DNA of 64,000 nucleotides. Source: Anthopleura xanthogrammica (taxonomy: Eukaryota > Cnidaria > Anthozoa > Actiniaria > Actiniidae). A program made the translations under genes and the position numbers. This document shows, one piece after another, positions 48,377 through 60,700 of the stretch. Position 1 is the stretch's first letter; every line of letters begins with the position of its first letter. Below the pieces are notes generated by a model. It was not told the origin of the DNA and did no database searches. It worked only from the letters and a program-made list of their open reading frames with translations. Where the stretch lies: assembly GCA_964019055.1 (NCBI GenBank), contig OZ025206.1:18214860-18278859 (forward strand), given 5' to 3'.

Positions 48377-48504
48377 AAAAAAGAAGAAGAAGAAGAAGAA
48401 GAAGAAGAAGAAGAAGAAGAAGAAGAAGAAGAAGAAGAAGAAGAAGAAGAAGAAGAAGAAGAAGAAGAAGAAGAAGAAGAAGAAGAAGAAGAAGAAGAAG
48501 AAGA
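48377..48504 (+). repeat. GAA microsatellite, about 41 units
   Basis: Uninterrupted (AAG)n over about 125 bp. It is a pure purine/pyrimidine mirror repeat that can form triplex DNA. Poly-Arg, poly-Leu and poly-Phe frames over it are not genes. Confidence 0.95.
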
Positions 48505-51473
48505 CTGGAGAGAGCAAGACTGTCGACTAAGATGAGAAAAGAGAAGAAAAAAAACATAAGAGAAGGAGAAAGAGAAGAAAATTGCAAAATACCTAGACTT
48601 TGTACTCTGAGAGTGGCATCAGCTATATCTTACATTTTCGCTATTATGAAATGTTAGTTTTGTTTTGAGTGTGAAAGCGATATGTTTCAGTGCACTTGAA
48701 ACTTTTTTATGGGGATTAAACCAACAACTGGCTTCATGTTGCAAAAAAACCTCGTACGTGGGCTTGAAATTCATGGCCATTGATTTTCGTTTTCTTCATA
48801 GATCTGAAGTAACAAGAAACCATAGAAATGAAAGAAGCATGAAAACAAAATTGAATGTTTTGAATAAGTGATGTGGAAGCATGGACCAGTAAGACCAGCC
48901 CACCTAAAAATAGCAGAAAAACTGCTTAAAAGTGCTGAATTGAATTTCTTCTGGTGACTTGATTCATACATTTTAACAGCATAAAAAATAAAGAATAAGA
49001 AATAAACGTTTTGTTTTTGCCTTTAAGATTGTTTTTAAAAATCTGCGATATCTTTAAATTTAATTTTCAATTTTTAATATTTTGTTGACAATCCTCAGTT
49101 GTGGCAAACGTGATCTTTTTTCCTTCTATTTTAAGTCGGTTATTTGGGATGACATTAGCGGTATCGCTAGTCTTAAACATCATCGGGTTTTGTTACAGAT
49201 TCATTTTCGTGTCAATTACTGGTGCCTCTTGAATTGATAAAGGCCAAGAAAAAGGAGAGACTTCGATATCGCCAAGGACTGTAAAGTACTGGACAAGTAT
49301 CAACCAACAACTATATATATTGTATCCCATCTAATCCTTGTGTACTTGTATGATATGACCTATAAAATATGCCTGCAGTTTTTGTCGATTTTATCTGTTA
49401 ATTCATTAGTTGGTTTTATACTTGGTCACTTAGTGCTTTTTGGTCTATTTTAAACCTTAACCACTATGAAGGCTGGAGAAAATAGCAACTGAAGACAAGG
49501 TAGAGAAAGTAAGAAAGAATATAAGAAAATATAGAAAGTAGGAAACAAGAGAGAGAAAGAGAAGAAAAAAGACAGCGAAAGAAAGAAAGAAGAAGAAGAG
49601 GAAAGAGGAAAGAGTGAGGGGCGAAGAAAGAAAGGAAGAAAAGGAAAGAAGAAAGAAAGAAGGAAAAGGGACCTGATCAAAAGGGAGCATAATTGCGAAA
49701 CACTGCACGCGCAAGAATTTAGAGAGCATCACTAAACTCATGTTCTACTGGTACTACTACTATATTGACAATAAATGGACCTTTCTTCAACACTTTAACA
49801 AAAGTATTAACTTCCAAGACTAAAACCGCAAAATACATGATTTATTACCAAGAACTGGACGCTTAAGTTGCACCATTCTGTAAATTACGCAATTACTGTG
49901 AAAGATTCAAGATTTTCTTTCGATAAAGATGTAATTTATTTTAGTTTAAAAGTATCTGGTCGCTTTTTAGTGATAATGTGATTGCAAGAGGTAGAAGGTA
50001 GAAAGCCTTTATTGCTCTTACGAAACACAATACCTTAAGAAATTATATCTTGGTAGATAGTTTTATTGCGAGCCTTCATGAATTTATTATTGGTTCATTG
50101 AAAGAAACACTATATGAAACAGAAATCAAAATAAGTCTTTATTGGACCTCTTCTTAAATGAAACATGAAAGTGATCTGGTTTAGCACGGACCTCAAATGG
50201 AACAGCGAAAAAAGATACCCCGTGGGTAAGGAGATCTTTTGATTGGATTAGCGATCAAGATATGGTTTATCCATCCTTTATTACATTCATTTACAAAGAA
50301 CCAACAGAAATAATTCTTCATTTCCACTGATAGTCTATATTTCATATTCAAGATTAGTCCGGTGTTGTAAGACCTGAAAAGTGAGCTGAAATGTGATCAC
50401 GCCCGCTCGTTATAGAGAGTAACTCTAAGAACCTCCAGGAAGTAACATATTAGAGAAATTTTTATTGCGTATTTTGTACAACACTTGTACCCGACACCTT
50501 CCCGCCCCCTTCCCCAAAACTCATCAAGCTGACGCCTTTCGTTTGCACTTGTTAGAAACTTTGGCACTAGTCATTTATTTGTGTACTAAAGAAACTTTCT
50601 CTTTTGGAAGGTGAGAATGGATGTTTCTAGATGTATCAAGGTACTTAACTTCCTTTCTGGATTCAAATAAAGTAAAAATAATAATTTCTGAGTATAGGTG
50701 TCATATCGTTGAAAGGGCAGGCTTCGCGACTCTTTGTCACCCCAGTTGAACGTATTATTACTCAACTTCTAATGACCCCGCGACTTCTCAAACTTTAGAT
50801 ATATTTTAAAGTCATTTGGGGTGGCTTTACTAGGGCAATCTGGTAGCCATATGGAATAAAGACCCACTATTTTGAACTGGACGTGTAGTTGCAGCTAACG
50901 AACAACAAACATTGAACTACCTTTGTCCGCGTCAATCACAGGTTATAATATTACCTTTATTAATTAGCAAATTTCACTGCTAATAGCCTTATGGAATAAA
51001 TGAAGTGTTTCGGGTAACGTTTCAAAAGTACGGATCGAATGGGATCACGGAAAGAAATACGATCCGCGACTTTTATTACTATCATAATATTTTCCATACA
51101 ATATTTTAATTTAGCGGCCTACAGTTCTTTCAATTAGCCAGTGACCTGAGGAAAGCGTTATGGCCAATGTAACTGTTATTAAGGGATGATTGACAGTTAA
51201 CTGGCCTGTCGTATTCAAGTACCCGTGCCGTAGCGGAAGTGCTTTTCTTGAAATACAAGAAGAAGATTGACACTGTTTCTATGGTATTTGGTTTAGCATC
51301 TCCTGAGAAAACTTAAAACCATCTGGACGATAAGGCTGGACCAATCAGAAAGCGGCTTTGGGGTCTTAATCTTAATTTAATAATGACAATGTCACGCTAC
51401 TGAAAGAGAATTTGTCTGACGGCTTCAGAGTGACATTTGCTTCTTAACCGTGCGCTATTCGATGCCAGGCAAC
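48505..51473. other. six1/2-proximal intergenic DNA
   Basis: Upstream flank of SIX1/2 on the plus strand; includes the GA-rich tract at 49490-49672. Likely holds regulatory DNA, but no element can be named with confidence. Confidence 0.4.
49490..49672 (+). repeat. Purine-rich GAAA/GAGA low-complexity tract
   Basis: About 180 bp almost entirely A and G with GAAAGAAAG and GAAGAAG runs. It accounts for the Ser/Phe/Leu-rich frames on the other strand. Confidence 0.85.
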
Positions 51474-51480
51474 TATAAAG
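51474..51480 (+). promoter_or_regulatory. TATA box candidate for six1/2
   Basis: TATAAAG lies 100 bp before the six1/2 ATG, which would put transcription start near 51505 and give a 5' UTR of about 70 nt. No experimental support; single short motif. Confidence 0.4.
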
Positions 51481-51573
51481 TGTGTGTGTCGTCTTAAGTT
51501 CAGACAAACAGACAATACAAAGAACTGAAAGGATAAACCGGTCCGCCGCGAGCAACAAGATCGTGCACAGAGG

Positions 51574-53085
51574 ATGCTTCCCTCATTCAGTTTCACCCCA
51601 GAACAAGTTGCGTGCGTTTGCGAAGTTTTGCAACAGAGCGGAGACATAGAACGTCTAGGAAGGTTTCTATGGTCTCTTCCCGAGTGCGAAACAATCCAAA
51701 AGAACGAGAGCGTACTGAAAGCCAAGGCCATCGTTGCGTTCCACAATGGCAACTTCCAGGAGCTATACCGTCTCCTAGAAAGCAGCAACTTTTCTCCAGC
51801 TTCGCATCCAAAACTGCAATCGCTATGGTTAAAAGCGCACTACTTGGAAGCTGAAAAGCTTCGAGGTCGACCTCTAGGAGCTGTTGGCAAATACCGAGTA
51901 CGACGCAAATTTCCACTGCCGAGGACAATTTGGGATGGTGAAGAAACTAGCTATTGCTTCAAGGAAAAATCGAGGAATATTCTACGAGAATGGTACTCTC
52001 ATAATCCTTATCCTTCACCTCGTGAAAAACGAGAGCTGGCAGAAAACACAGGACTCACAACTACACAAGTCAGCAACTGGTTCAAGAATAGAAGACAACG
52101 CGACCGAGCGGCCGAAGCAAAAATAAGGTAAGCCGAACATCTTGTACCTAACTCTTGACACAAAGTTTGAGAAAAGTTTAGTCGATTCACTTAATAACTT
52201 GACATAATTCCTTTCGACTGTTTATAAGGCATAATTTGAGAGGTTTATTCCAAAATTGTTTTAATTAAAGAATTTATCAAAGTACTCAAGATTCGGAAGT
52301 TGATTTGCCAAGTTAAACTAGTACAGTAGATGCAAATTAAAACTGTTTTAACAGGTAGAAATGGACCATTACGTACCGTTAAACGTTGACGGAAAGCACT
52401 GACTTGATAACTGTTAAGTCGACTTTGGAAGAGTTCTGGCAGCACGATGATTACTTGTTCGAAGAGTCGAGATAACGGAGGAAGGATAGCACAGCCGTCT
52501 GGCTTGCGCTACCAGTGTTCGTTTACCAACTATGAAATGACACTAATATAGGGTCGGACTAGTTTCTTTCATGGCTAACCTATATCACAAGATATCACGC
52601 AATATAATGAGCTGCGATTATCAGACATGTATTCTGTTGCAGAGTCCTACTATTTGATATCTTGGCCTGTGATACGTGATTACCGAGCTAAGGAAAAAGA
52701 ACACCAACTCAGTTTGGTGCACGGCGAGACCCGCTTGGTCCGTTTACCAGTCGTTTGTCTCCACCTACCAGCACTCCGATCCTCTTTTACCGGAGTTGTT
52801 TTGATAATGTCTAACCCGTTAATTTCTTGTTGTAGGGAAATGTCTAACGACGCTCGAAACGGCAAGCTGCTATCTACAGATAAGCAAGGCATGGACGCCA
52901 AGAAATGCGTTACGACTGACTTTTCTCAATGCTTATCTCAGAGCATTCCCGTGAACGTGAAACTCGAAGTCGATGAAGCAACATTAATGGGAGTAGCACA
53001 TGCAGACGCAGTAAATGATTTCAGCCAAGGACTACAGGACTCAAACATGCTAACCACCCTCACAAATTCGTTAGTGGGACTGTGA
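51574..53085 (+). CDS. six1/2: SIX1/2 homeobox transcription factor (two exons)
   Basis: Exon 1 is 51574-52127 (554 nt), intron 52128-52835, exon 2 52836-53085 (250 nt); product 267 aa. The donor is AAATAAG|GTAAGC and the acceptor TTTCTTGTTGTAG|G; Arg185 is split AG|G, and frame continues into Glu186. Residues about 8-120 are the SIX domain ([42 protein letters not shown]), which binds Eya co-activators in this family. The homeodomain, about 122-183, has the SIX1/2 hallmark [11 protein letters not shown] and [16 protein letters not shown]. Exon 2 is short; it ends [18 protein letters not shown], recalling the LQDSLLGPLTSSLVDLGS end of vertebrate SIX1. VKLEVDE at 226-232 fits a SUMO-attachment motif. 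The start is fixed by the family N-terminus MLPSFxFTPEQ. It is a nuclear regulator of sensory, neural and muscle-type cell programmes in animals. Divergent from six4/5. Confidence 0.96.
52128..52835 (+). other. Intron 1 of six1/2
   Basis: 708 bp, GTAAGC at the 5' end, TTGTTGTAG at the 3' end. It sits at the same codon as the 4.6-kb intron of the six4/5-like paralogue. No element recognised inside. Confidence 0.9.
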
Positions 53086-54764
53086 AAAGTCTGGTTAGAT
53101 CTCAATCTTATTGTATTATTGTTCAGCCTTCCCCTCATTCACTTTTACCACAAGACCAAGTCCAATTTCACTAAGAGAAGACGTTTATCGCAAGGGCTTT
53201 CAACGTACCAATAACAATTGCGTGTTAATTCAAATTGAAAATGTCACAGCGACTCGTAACATTAAGCCCATTCACCAAAACATTAACAGTTTTAACGTGT
53301 ATCCTAGAATACAAGTTCGGCGACAAAATGTGTGTTTTTTTCACACGAATCCAATCAAGAGCGTTCTAAAGAAAACGGTATTTCCGCTCAACAAGAGAGC
53401 CGGAGCTTAGTCAATCCAATGTTAATAGCCAAGGATCTGTATACTTTTTTAAAGAAAAAAAGAACTCCACTCATCTTGTTCCTTTCGTTTTCCTACCTCC
53501 ATTTAACGAGTAGAGCTTAACACACATTAACAGTGTGAAAGGAATCAACTTTGAAATGTCATTTACATTGTCCTAAGTCATGAGCCAATAGTCAATGTTT
53601 TGCTAGCCGTCGGTCGAATGAGTGTTACCAAGTTTTATCGTGTATATGCCTTCATAATGCTAAACCTTACAAGTATGTATTCTTCAGATATTCAATCCCG
53701 ATTGTACAAATTATATATATACATTATACATAATAGTTGTACAAGACAATGTTCTTTATACCATGCTACGATAATTCAAGTCAAATACGTTTATTTAGGA
53801 AAACCTTTAGTATTATTTTGGGTTGGATAAGCGGCTTCCTTACTGTCGAGAAACCCTACGTCTTTCCGCCAAAACCGAGGAATCAACCCGAGAGAATCTC
53901 ATTTTACATTCGACCCCCGTTCTCATATATCTCATATCATTAACTCGATGGAAATCGAAAACCCAAAACCGATCGACCCGCTTTATTTGGAATGCGATAG
54001 ATCGCGAGATTCGCAGCGAAAGGCTTCTTCTCCTTTCATGATAACAAAGAGAAGACTCAAGTTTGTTCGACACAACGTCTTCACTGCTGGTTGCTGACTC
54101 ATTCATCGCGGTAAGAATATTTGTTAAACCGAATGATAATTGCGTTAGTGTATATATTAGTTAAGTGTTGTTCTTGTGATAAAGTGCTGACGACTAACTC
54201 ACTCTAGAATTGGAAATTTTCGATTGCCGAGAAAGGCGTCTTTGAATTTTTTAAACACGAATTCTTATCAAGCCATTCGCGCTCCCGCAGTGACTTCACC
54301 AAAACAATTTATTCAAAGCCATCTTCATTCGGGACGTTTATCTTGGTTTCATAATCGCGAAAACAAGCTAAGAAATGAACAGCTATTGCTTTACTTTCTA
54401 AACAAAGGCTCTCCTTATACAATAATGACTTACTGATTTTCAGTGTAAAGTAAATGTACATATAATAACAAAGACAGTATGTAGCACCCTTGAGCTCAGT
54501 GCCGTATTCGATTTCGTGATTCGGGATGGGCGGGTTCGAAGAAGCAATGGTTTATCGAGGGTTCGAATCATAAGTGATGACAGATTTTGGCACTTTTGAG
54601 CAGACTGGCCTAGTAGGGGCTCCATGAAGGCCCGGTTGGTACACGCTTTCTGTATGTGGAAACCATTTTACAGTGAGTATTTATTTAAGATGTTTTTACA
54701 CAAAAGTGCTGTAATTCACATGTATCGAGCTGCTTTGTCTAATGGACATGTCTTCTTAAATAAA
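53086..54764 (+). other. Probable six1/2 3' UTR to AATAAA at 54759
   Basis: The first canonical poly(A) signal after the stop is AATAAA at 54759-54764, giving a 3' UTR of about 1.7 kb. Frames inside (for example 53840-54106 on the minus strand, 53943-54090 and 54224-54436 on the plus strand) have no recognisable domain. GGGTTCGAATC at about 54558 resembles a pol III B box but a full tRNA or SINE could not be built. Confidence 0.35.
54759..54764 (+). terminator. Candidate poly(A) signal AATAAA
   Basis: Canonical hexamer about 1.67 kb past the six1/2 stop. No transcript evidence, so assignment to this gene is inferred. Confidence 0.35.
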
Positions 54765-57476
54765 GCAATTAAGATACAAAAGGTTCTTTATGCCAAATGA
54801 ATAGCATTTATCAGCATAGCACATGTCAAATAACACATGTTAACAGCAGAAACTACACTCAATGCTCATGCACGCGACTAAGAGTCACTAGCACTTTCCA
54901 AACTTGAATCTAGAAAACTTTGCATACACAGTTGGTCAGTGACTCGGTCCATGGGCTTAACAGCAAGGCCGATCAATATCAGTCTTATGTTTTTATAACG
55001 CTAAAGACTACATAAACTCCTAAAAAAAACGAAAATAAAAGTCATTGCCGTGCGACAATCAACTTAAATGTACTGTGTGATTACCCCTTGATACGATTTA
55101 CACAAGTTGTATAGAAAGCCAAACTCTAAAGTTGACTGTTAACGTCTTTATTTCCTTGGGCAAATGTACTTGATTACAAGGGAGGAAGCCTCGGTGAATT
55201 AAAACTTTTAACCAGTCATATTTTGTGTATCTTATGTGTGATAATAGCGGAAATTCAACCGAGCCACATGATCAATTTTGTAATCTGAGTATCCCTTCAT
55301 TATATGAAGCACAAACAAATGTCATAAGGAGATAAGAAACAAACGATAGACGTTTAGGGCTTTTATTCTAATGACAAGAATAACAGGATGGGTCGCTTCC
55401 TAGTCCGGCTAGCTCCCTCTTCCTTTAATCTTAAACTTTCGATAAGGACTCGCTTCAATCTGGGATCCCTAATGACCCGTTTACTGGCATGGAGAAATCT
55501 TTGTTGTACAGAAGATCGTAGCTCTTTTGTTTCTTTTGTTCTGACGCAGCGCCTGCGCAAGAGGAAATGCTGATTATCATGGGTGGATGTCGTCGGGCGA
55601 CTTTGTGAACTAATTTTTCCTACGTATATCGTTCGGCCACACTGAAGCAATTTGGAAAACTTAAAGCGTGAAGCAATCAGAAAACTTTGCTAGATTAGTT
55701 CTCTTTCGTTTCTTCTCAAACAATCGAAAACAATTAAGCTTATGTCAACGTTGTAGGCAAATAAATAAATACTCACGAGATTCGACTGACTGACACGGCC
55801 AGGCCAACTATTTCCATCAAACTTCTATTAATACCATTCAGAATATTGACATTTGGTCTCCAAGAAGAAAATTCCTCGGGAGAATTTGAATGGAGTTTGA
55901 ATGCCTTACTGAGAATGAAATTAGGATTAAGACCAATACGGGGTGCCTGAAAATAAGCCTATTAATGGACATAAAACCTTACGTAACCTAGTGGGAAACT
56001 TATTACTATTCATATTTATTTTTTATCTTAATTTTACACTTAATATAGATAGTTCTTTAAGGCGGTTCTCGAGTATTCTCAGACAACTTCCTATCTAGAG
56101 ATTTTCTCTTTTTTTATTAGAGCTATTTTGAACCCTAAGAACCCGGTTTCCAATCCGAAAGAAAAGGGAATCCTTTCTTAGGGAAATCTCGTTGGATTTT
56201 AAAATGAGTATCATTTATATCTAAGATTCACGTTAACCAAAGTTTGAGCTACTCTAAATACAGCTCGCTGCTTTATAACTATTGAAATTCTCGTAACAGC
56301 ATGAATAATAATTATCGATTCGTAAAACACTGACTGACTGACTTGAAATGATAACGCTAGCTAATTTTGAACCAAAACAGTTTCCTAAAGATGAAAACAA
56401 ACAAACTCCTGAGCTAAAATATCCGTTTATTTATATTTTCTAAACCAAAATAGATGTTGTTTAGTCTTCGAATGTCTTTTTTATCAGAATTATTATCTCC
56501 TAAGTCGTAGAACGACGACACATTCGTGAAGGGGCGCTTGAGAGTGGATGGCTGCCATGGTAACGAGTGCGCGGGAGATAAAATTACTTGAAGTTTATAG
56601 ATTGTAATTAAGGGGTAACAGAACACAACTCGTAGAGCCTTAGTAGGTTTAGCTAAATGAGATTTTGAAAGGCTTTGAATCAGTCAAGAACTCTTTTTTA
56701 AGAGTGTCAAACAAAGACTTCAACTACAAGTTTTTGTTTGTTTTGCTTTTGGACTTTGAACGAAATACATGGCAAAGGAATAGGAAATATGGGAGTTCTG
56801 CCTCTAAATGGCTTTTTTGATAAATTAATTTGAGTCGTAAATTCATAATATGATGTAAATAAATATCAATTTCAATGAAAAACGAAAATATAAGTATGTT
56901 GTAACCTAATGCAAGTTTATAATCGGTCAATGTTTCGGTCGTGTATAGCGAAGCCTGGTGACATGAACTGCATGGTTTTTGGCAACGCTCCCAAATATTT
57001 CGAAAGCTGTAGACAGTTCGTCATGCTGACTCCAAAACACGAAAGAAAAAGAATTTACAGGAAGAAAATAGGCTTAAAATTTCTCAGTAATCTTTCATTA
57101 TATATAATCTTGAAGGACATGGAAATTGGTTTGTTTCTTTAACATTTGACCGAATAAAAGTTTTACATGTAGTATCGGGATCATTTCTGTTTCTGAAAGC
57201 GCCATGGCGGACGCTGACAGAAAACCGTTTCCATACATAAACAGCTTTTTTTCCTGTCGTCTCGACATTTTTTGGAATAAATTGTGATTTTTAAGAGTAG
57301 AAGTTTAATTGTTCCTTTGTTGAGGATAACTTGTGATTAACCAAACATTTTTCGCCATTTACTTTGTGATTTTGTTATCAATTTAATTCCTTCTTTGGGA
57401 CATCATTTGATCACAGTCTGCAAAACTTAAATTAAATCTTCCTGAATGGCTCATTAAGAAAACCAAACATTGTCTG
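54765..57476. other. Intergenic, no firm gene
   Basis: CpG-richer patch at about 55385-55640 is open in several frames on both strands (95 codons on the minus strand) and carries TTGCGCAGGCGC on the minus strand, close to the NRF1 motif, so it might be a promoter-type island. No domain is visible. GCCATGGCGGACG at 57201-57213 is a good start-codon context but opens a frame of only 27 codons. Confidence 0.35.
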
Positions 57477-57713
57477 ATGGGAGATTCTTTCCAAGATTTC
57501 CAACCCATTATTGAAAAGATACGACAACAAAAGACTTACAAAAAGAAATTATCTATAGGAAAGCTAAGGAAACCTGTTGCTTATTTACCAAAAACAATCA
57601 CTAGAAGATTTTTAGTTGTTTACCATCAACATCATCTTTCTTCAAGAGAAATTCTAAAAGCAATAATATTATGTGCCATTGTTTTACTCGTGTGCTTGTT
57701 TCTAGGTTCTTGA
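57477..57713 (+). CDS. Unrecognised small ORF with C-terminal membrane segment
   Basis: 78 codons starting ATGGGAG. The N-terminal half is basic (KIRQQKTYKKKLSIGKLRK, about residues 14-32). The last 20 or so residues (ILKAIILCAIVLLVCLF) form a clear hydrophobic helix followed by GS and stop, like a tail-anchored protein. I know of no matching family. A further acidic open stretch (VEVAEETFGNEEVFPFMPEN) follows in another frame at about 57790-57857. It could be a small gene, a decayed one, or chance. Confidence 0.25.
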   Translation: MGDSFQDFQPIIEKIRQQKTYKKKLSIGKLRKPVAYLPKTITRRFLVVYHQHHLSSREILKAIILCAIVLLVCLFLGS

Positions 57714-60700
57714 GGAATAACTTTCTCCTGCAAGTTAACAGATTTATATTTGAAAATCTTATTAAGAAAGCCGTGATTTACTTAGTGTTGAAGTAGCGGA
57801 AGAAACCTTTGGCAATGAAGAAGTCTTTCCCTTCATGCCAGAAAACTTTACCAACGGCTCTTAAAGGGCAAAGAAGAGTTAACTAAAAAAGTCAGAACTT
57901 TCATCGAAAATAAAACCTTGCCTTATTTTTGATATTCCATTATTTTATTTTATATTTATTCTAAGGATTTAGTATTTTTGTCGTTTTTAGTTCACGTGGT
58001 ATCCTTTCATTATGTTCTGCGTCCCATTCGAGATCAGAAATATTCCGACAACATTACAAGTCACACTTTTCATCTGTCATAATATCTAAGCCCTCGCTTA
58101 TTTCTCTTTCAATTCTTGTACATGCCTTTTAGTTTCTGGTCATATCATCAAGCTGTACATGTTATAATCCGATACTTCTGGATCAAGTGAAACCTTACAA
58201 CAACTTCTTTCACATAACCTGTCAATGTATGAACAACTTGATACGTCTCTAGAGTTTCACTCAGTAAAACTATCTGCTTTTCTTACAACTTGATACAATA
58301 AAAATCATACCACATAGTCGATTGACGGCTACAATATCATCTATCCAGCACATTTCAATTAGCCCTTCATCTTTTATCTCAAAGCAGCAAAATTGTGAAC
58401 TTCAATTTATTAGTTTCCTGTACTTAAGGGTAACGTGGTCGTTGATTTTATCTTTGGAATCAGTTACATTAGTGAAATATAATTTAAAAAGTGATTTAGA
58501 TTTGGGAAATTGTGGGGGGTTTCATTTCAGGTGAAATTAAAAGCTTAAATTCGATAGTTTTTAAGCCTCTGATGAATGGAATTTTTGAGGCAGATTGTAT
58601 AACAAATGAAAGAAACAAATATTTTCTTTTTCAGAAATTAAAATTTTTTGCATGTGAAAAAGGAAGTTGATAGAGAAAAAAAGCGAAAACTAGACTAAGA
58701 TTTAACATTAAAAGATGTGGAATCACTTGATGTTAAATTAAAGGTTGAAGATATGGAGAAGCAATGTTAAGAGGGTGAAGGTCATTTCCTATATTACTTT
58801 GCATCCCATTGCAAAGGGAAGATGATATCTTTTTCAGCTAAAAACACGTCTGGATACGTCCCTTTCTCGCCTCAAACCAACTTGAATAGAATTTCAAACA
58901 TGGAAGTGATATTCAAGAGTGTCTTGTAAGTGGACTTGGGTGTCCTGGCTCAACTGTATCTTTTCAGAGCTTAATTGATTGGCTCTGAAATGAACTCTCC
59001 CCATCGAACCAAAACACGTACTTACAAGTATCACACGAAGCCATCACACAAAGATCATATCATGTGCTTTTCCCGCCAAAACTGATTAGAAACAAGAATG
59101 AAATCTAATGCACATGAAGGTGACAATAATGTTTGGATGCTTCAACACATCTGTAGTGCGAAAATGTGCCAGCCACCTGGTACGGCGTTCCTTCAGTATT
59201 CAATGCGCATAACAACAACAGATGCAGCTTTCTTTGTCACATTTCTGCTGCAAAGTTCAACGGGTTGAGCATGCATCTGGACCACAAGGGAATAAATATC
59301 GCTGAATACAACTTTTAAAAAGTTAACTTCAATGTTCTATTCTGACAGTTCAGACTATAGGTTTTACAATTAGAGTGGAGATACAAACATTTGTAGAAAT
59401 GCCTTTGATACATCTTGAGGATGTGGTTTTTAAAACACGAGTCAATGCGTTTGGACTCGCATAGCGACCAGCTGACATTGCATAGTGGCAATCTGCTCAC
59501 TGGCTGCAACCTTTCAATTCCTTTCCAGCTTTTGTTTAAAAAATCCCTTCAAACCAACAAAAAACTGAAAGCTTAAGATTTTCCTTTTGATGTTACGGCT
59601 GGTTTTGGGATTGCATTTTCGAGATGTTTTCGCTTGGTTGGGAATGCTATTTTCATCGATCTATGGCCGCTTGTACTTTGCTAGCCTTTTGGAAATTGTT
59701 GAATACCTTTAATACGTCAAGATTATCTTACTCGACATTTTTGTTCAACTTTTCGATATTACTTTGTGTTTTGTCTCACGAGAAGGAAAAACGTTTATCT
59801 GGTTTTCAGATAAATAGTTTTTAAAAGTAATAGAATTGAAAAGGAAGTTGAACGATGGCTCCAAAGTTGTAATAGCCTGACTTAGACAAACTGACCACTC
59901 GCCCACTAGTCAATCCAAACATTGACAACAATAAGTTGATCGTATTTATGTAAAACGTGGTCTTTATGGGTTTACACTACAAGCCAAGGTGAACAGAAAA
60001 CCGTACCGTCATTCATCATTTATACTTAACAATGTTTACTCGACTAATCTTGTACACAAAGCTAAGGGATTGTAAAAACTAATTAGTGAAAACAATCTTT
60101 TCCTGTTTCAAAAGGAGAATACTCGAAATTCTTTGTACGACTGACAAAAAAAGCCTATTATATGTTTGCATATTCTCTCTACAAAGAATTGAAGGTTGCT
60201 TGAAATTATATAATACTAAGTGGAAACAATAAAGAAATGAATAGTGATTCAGGCTTGAAACTCCAGCTCGTTTTCTCTCATCAGATTCTCGCATTAACTC
60301 AATCACAAACGCTTACACTGTTTTATTTTTACACAATAGAGGTAAAATGACCGAAAGAGCTTTATCTTGATCCACATAATCTCCAAGAGACATTTGAGAG
60401 GTAAATCCTACATTGTGACGCTTAGTACATCAGCAAATAAAGTCGTCTCGTACATACTTACAAAGCCTTAGTGCTTTTTATACCAACATTTAGCGAATAC
60501 CTGAGCTGTAAATGTTGGACATTTCGCTTAATGATAGTTGATTGAAGGACAGAATATCATTATAAGACAGCTAATGGCTTCCTTAAGATGACATACAACA
60601 CATACTTTTTATTTTTTTACTTTTACTTCAGAAAGTTCACGGTTAGCGAGGCTGCAAATGTTGATGTACAACTAAGTAGCACAGCCGGTTCCTGTTCATT

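Noticed and set aside
48221..48657. Poly-Phe, poly-Leu and poly-Arg frames
   Set aside because: Products of the GAA microsatellite.
49450..49741. Ser/Phe/Leu-rich frames on the minus strand
   Set aside because: Low-complexity purine tract; no domain.
52627..52835. Reading the SIX1/2 second exon as a separate 152-codon gene from 52627
   Set aside because: The part before 52836 is intron; the acceptor and phase join from 52836 to exon 1 and the end matches SIX1.
54491..54575. tRNA or tRNA-derived SINE (GAGCTCAGTG and GGTTCGAA spaced about 42 bp)
   Set aside because: The boxes resemble A and B boxes but no acceptor or T stem can be folded; left as a note only.
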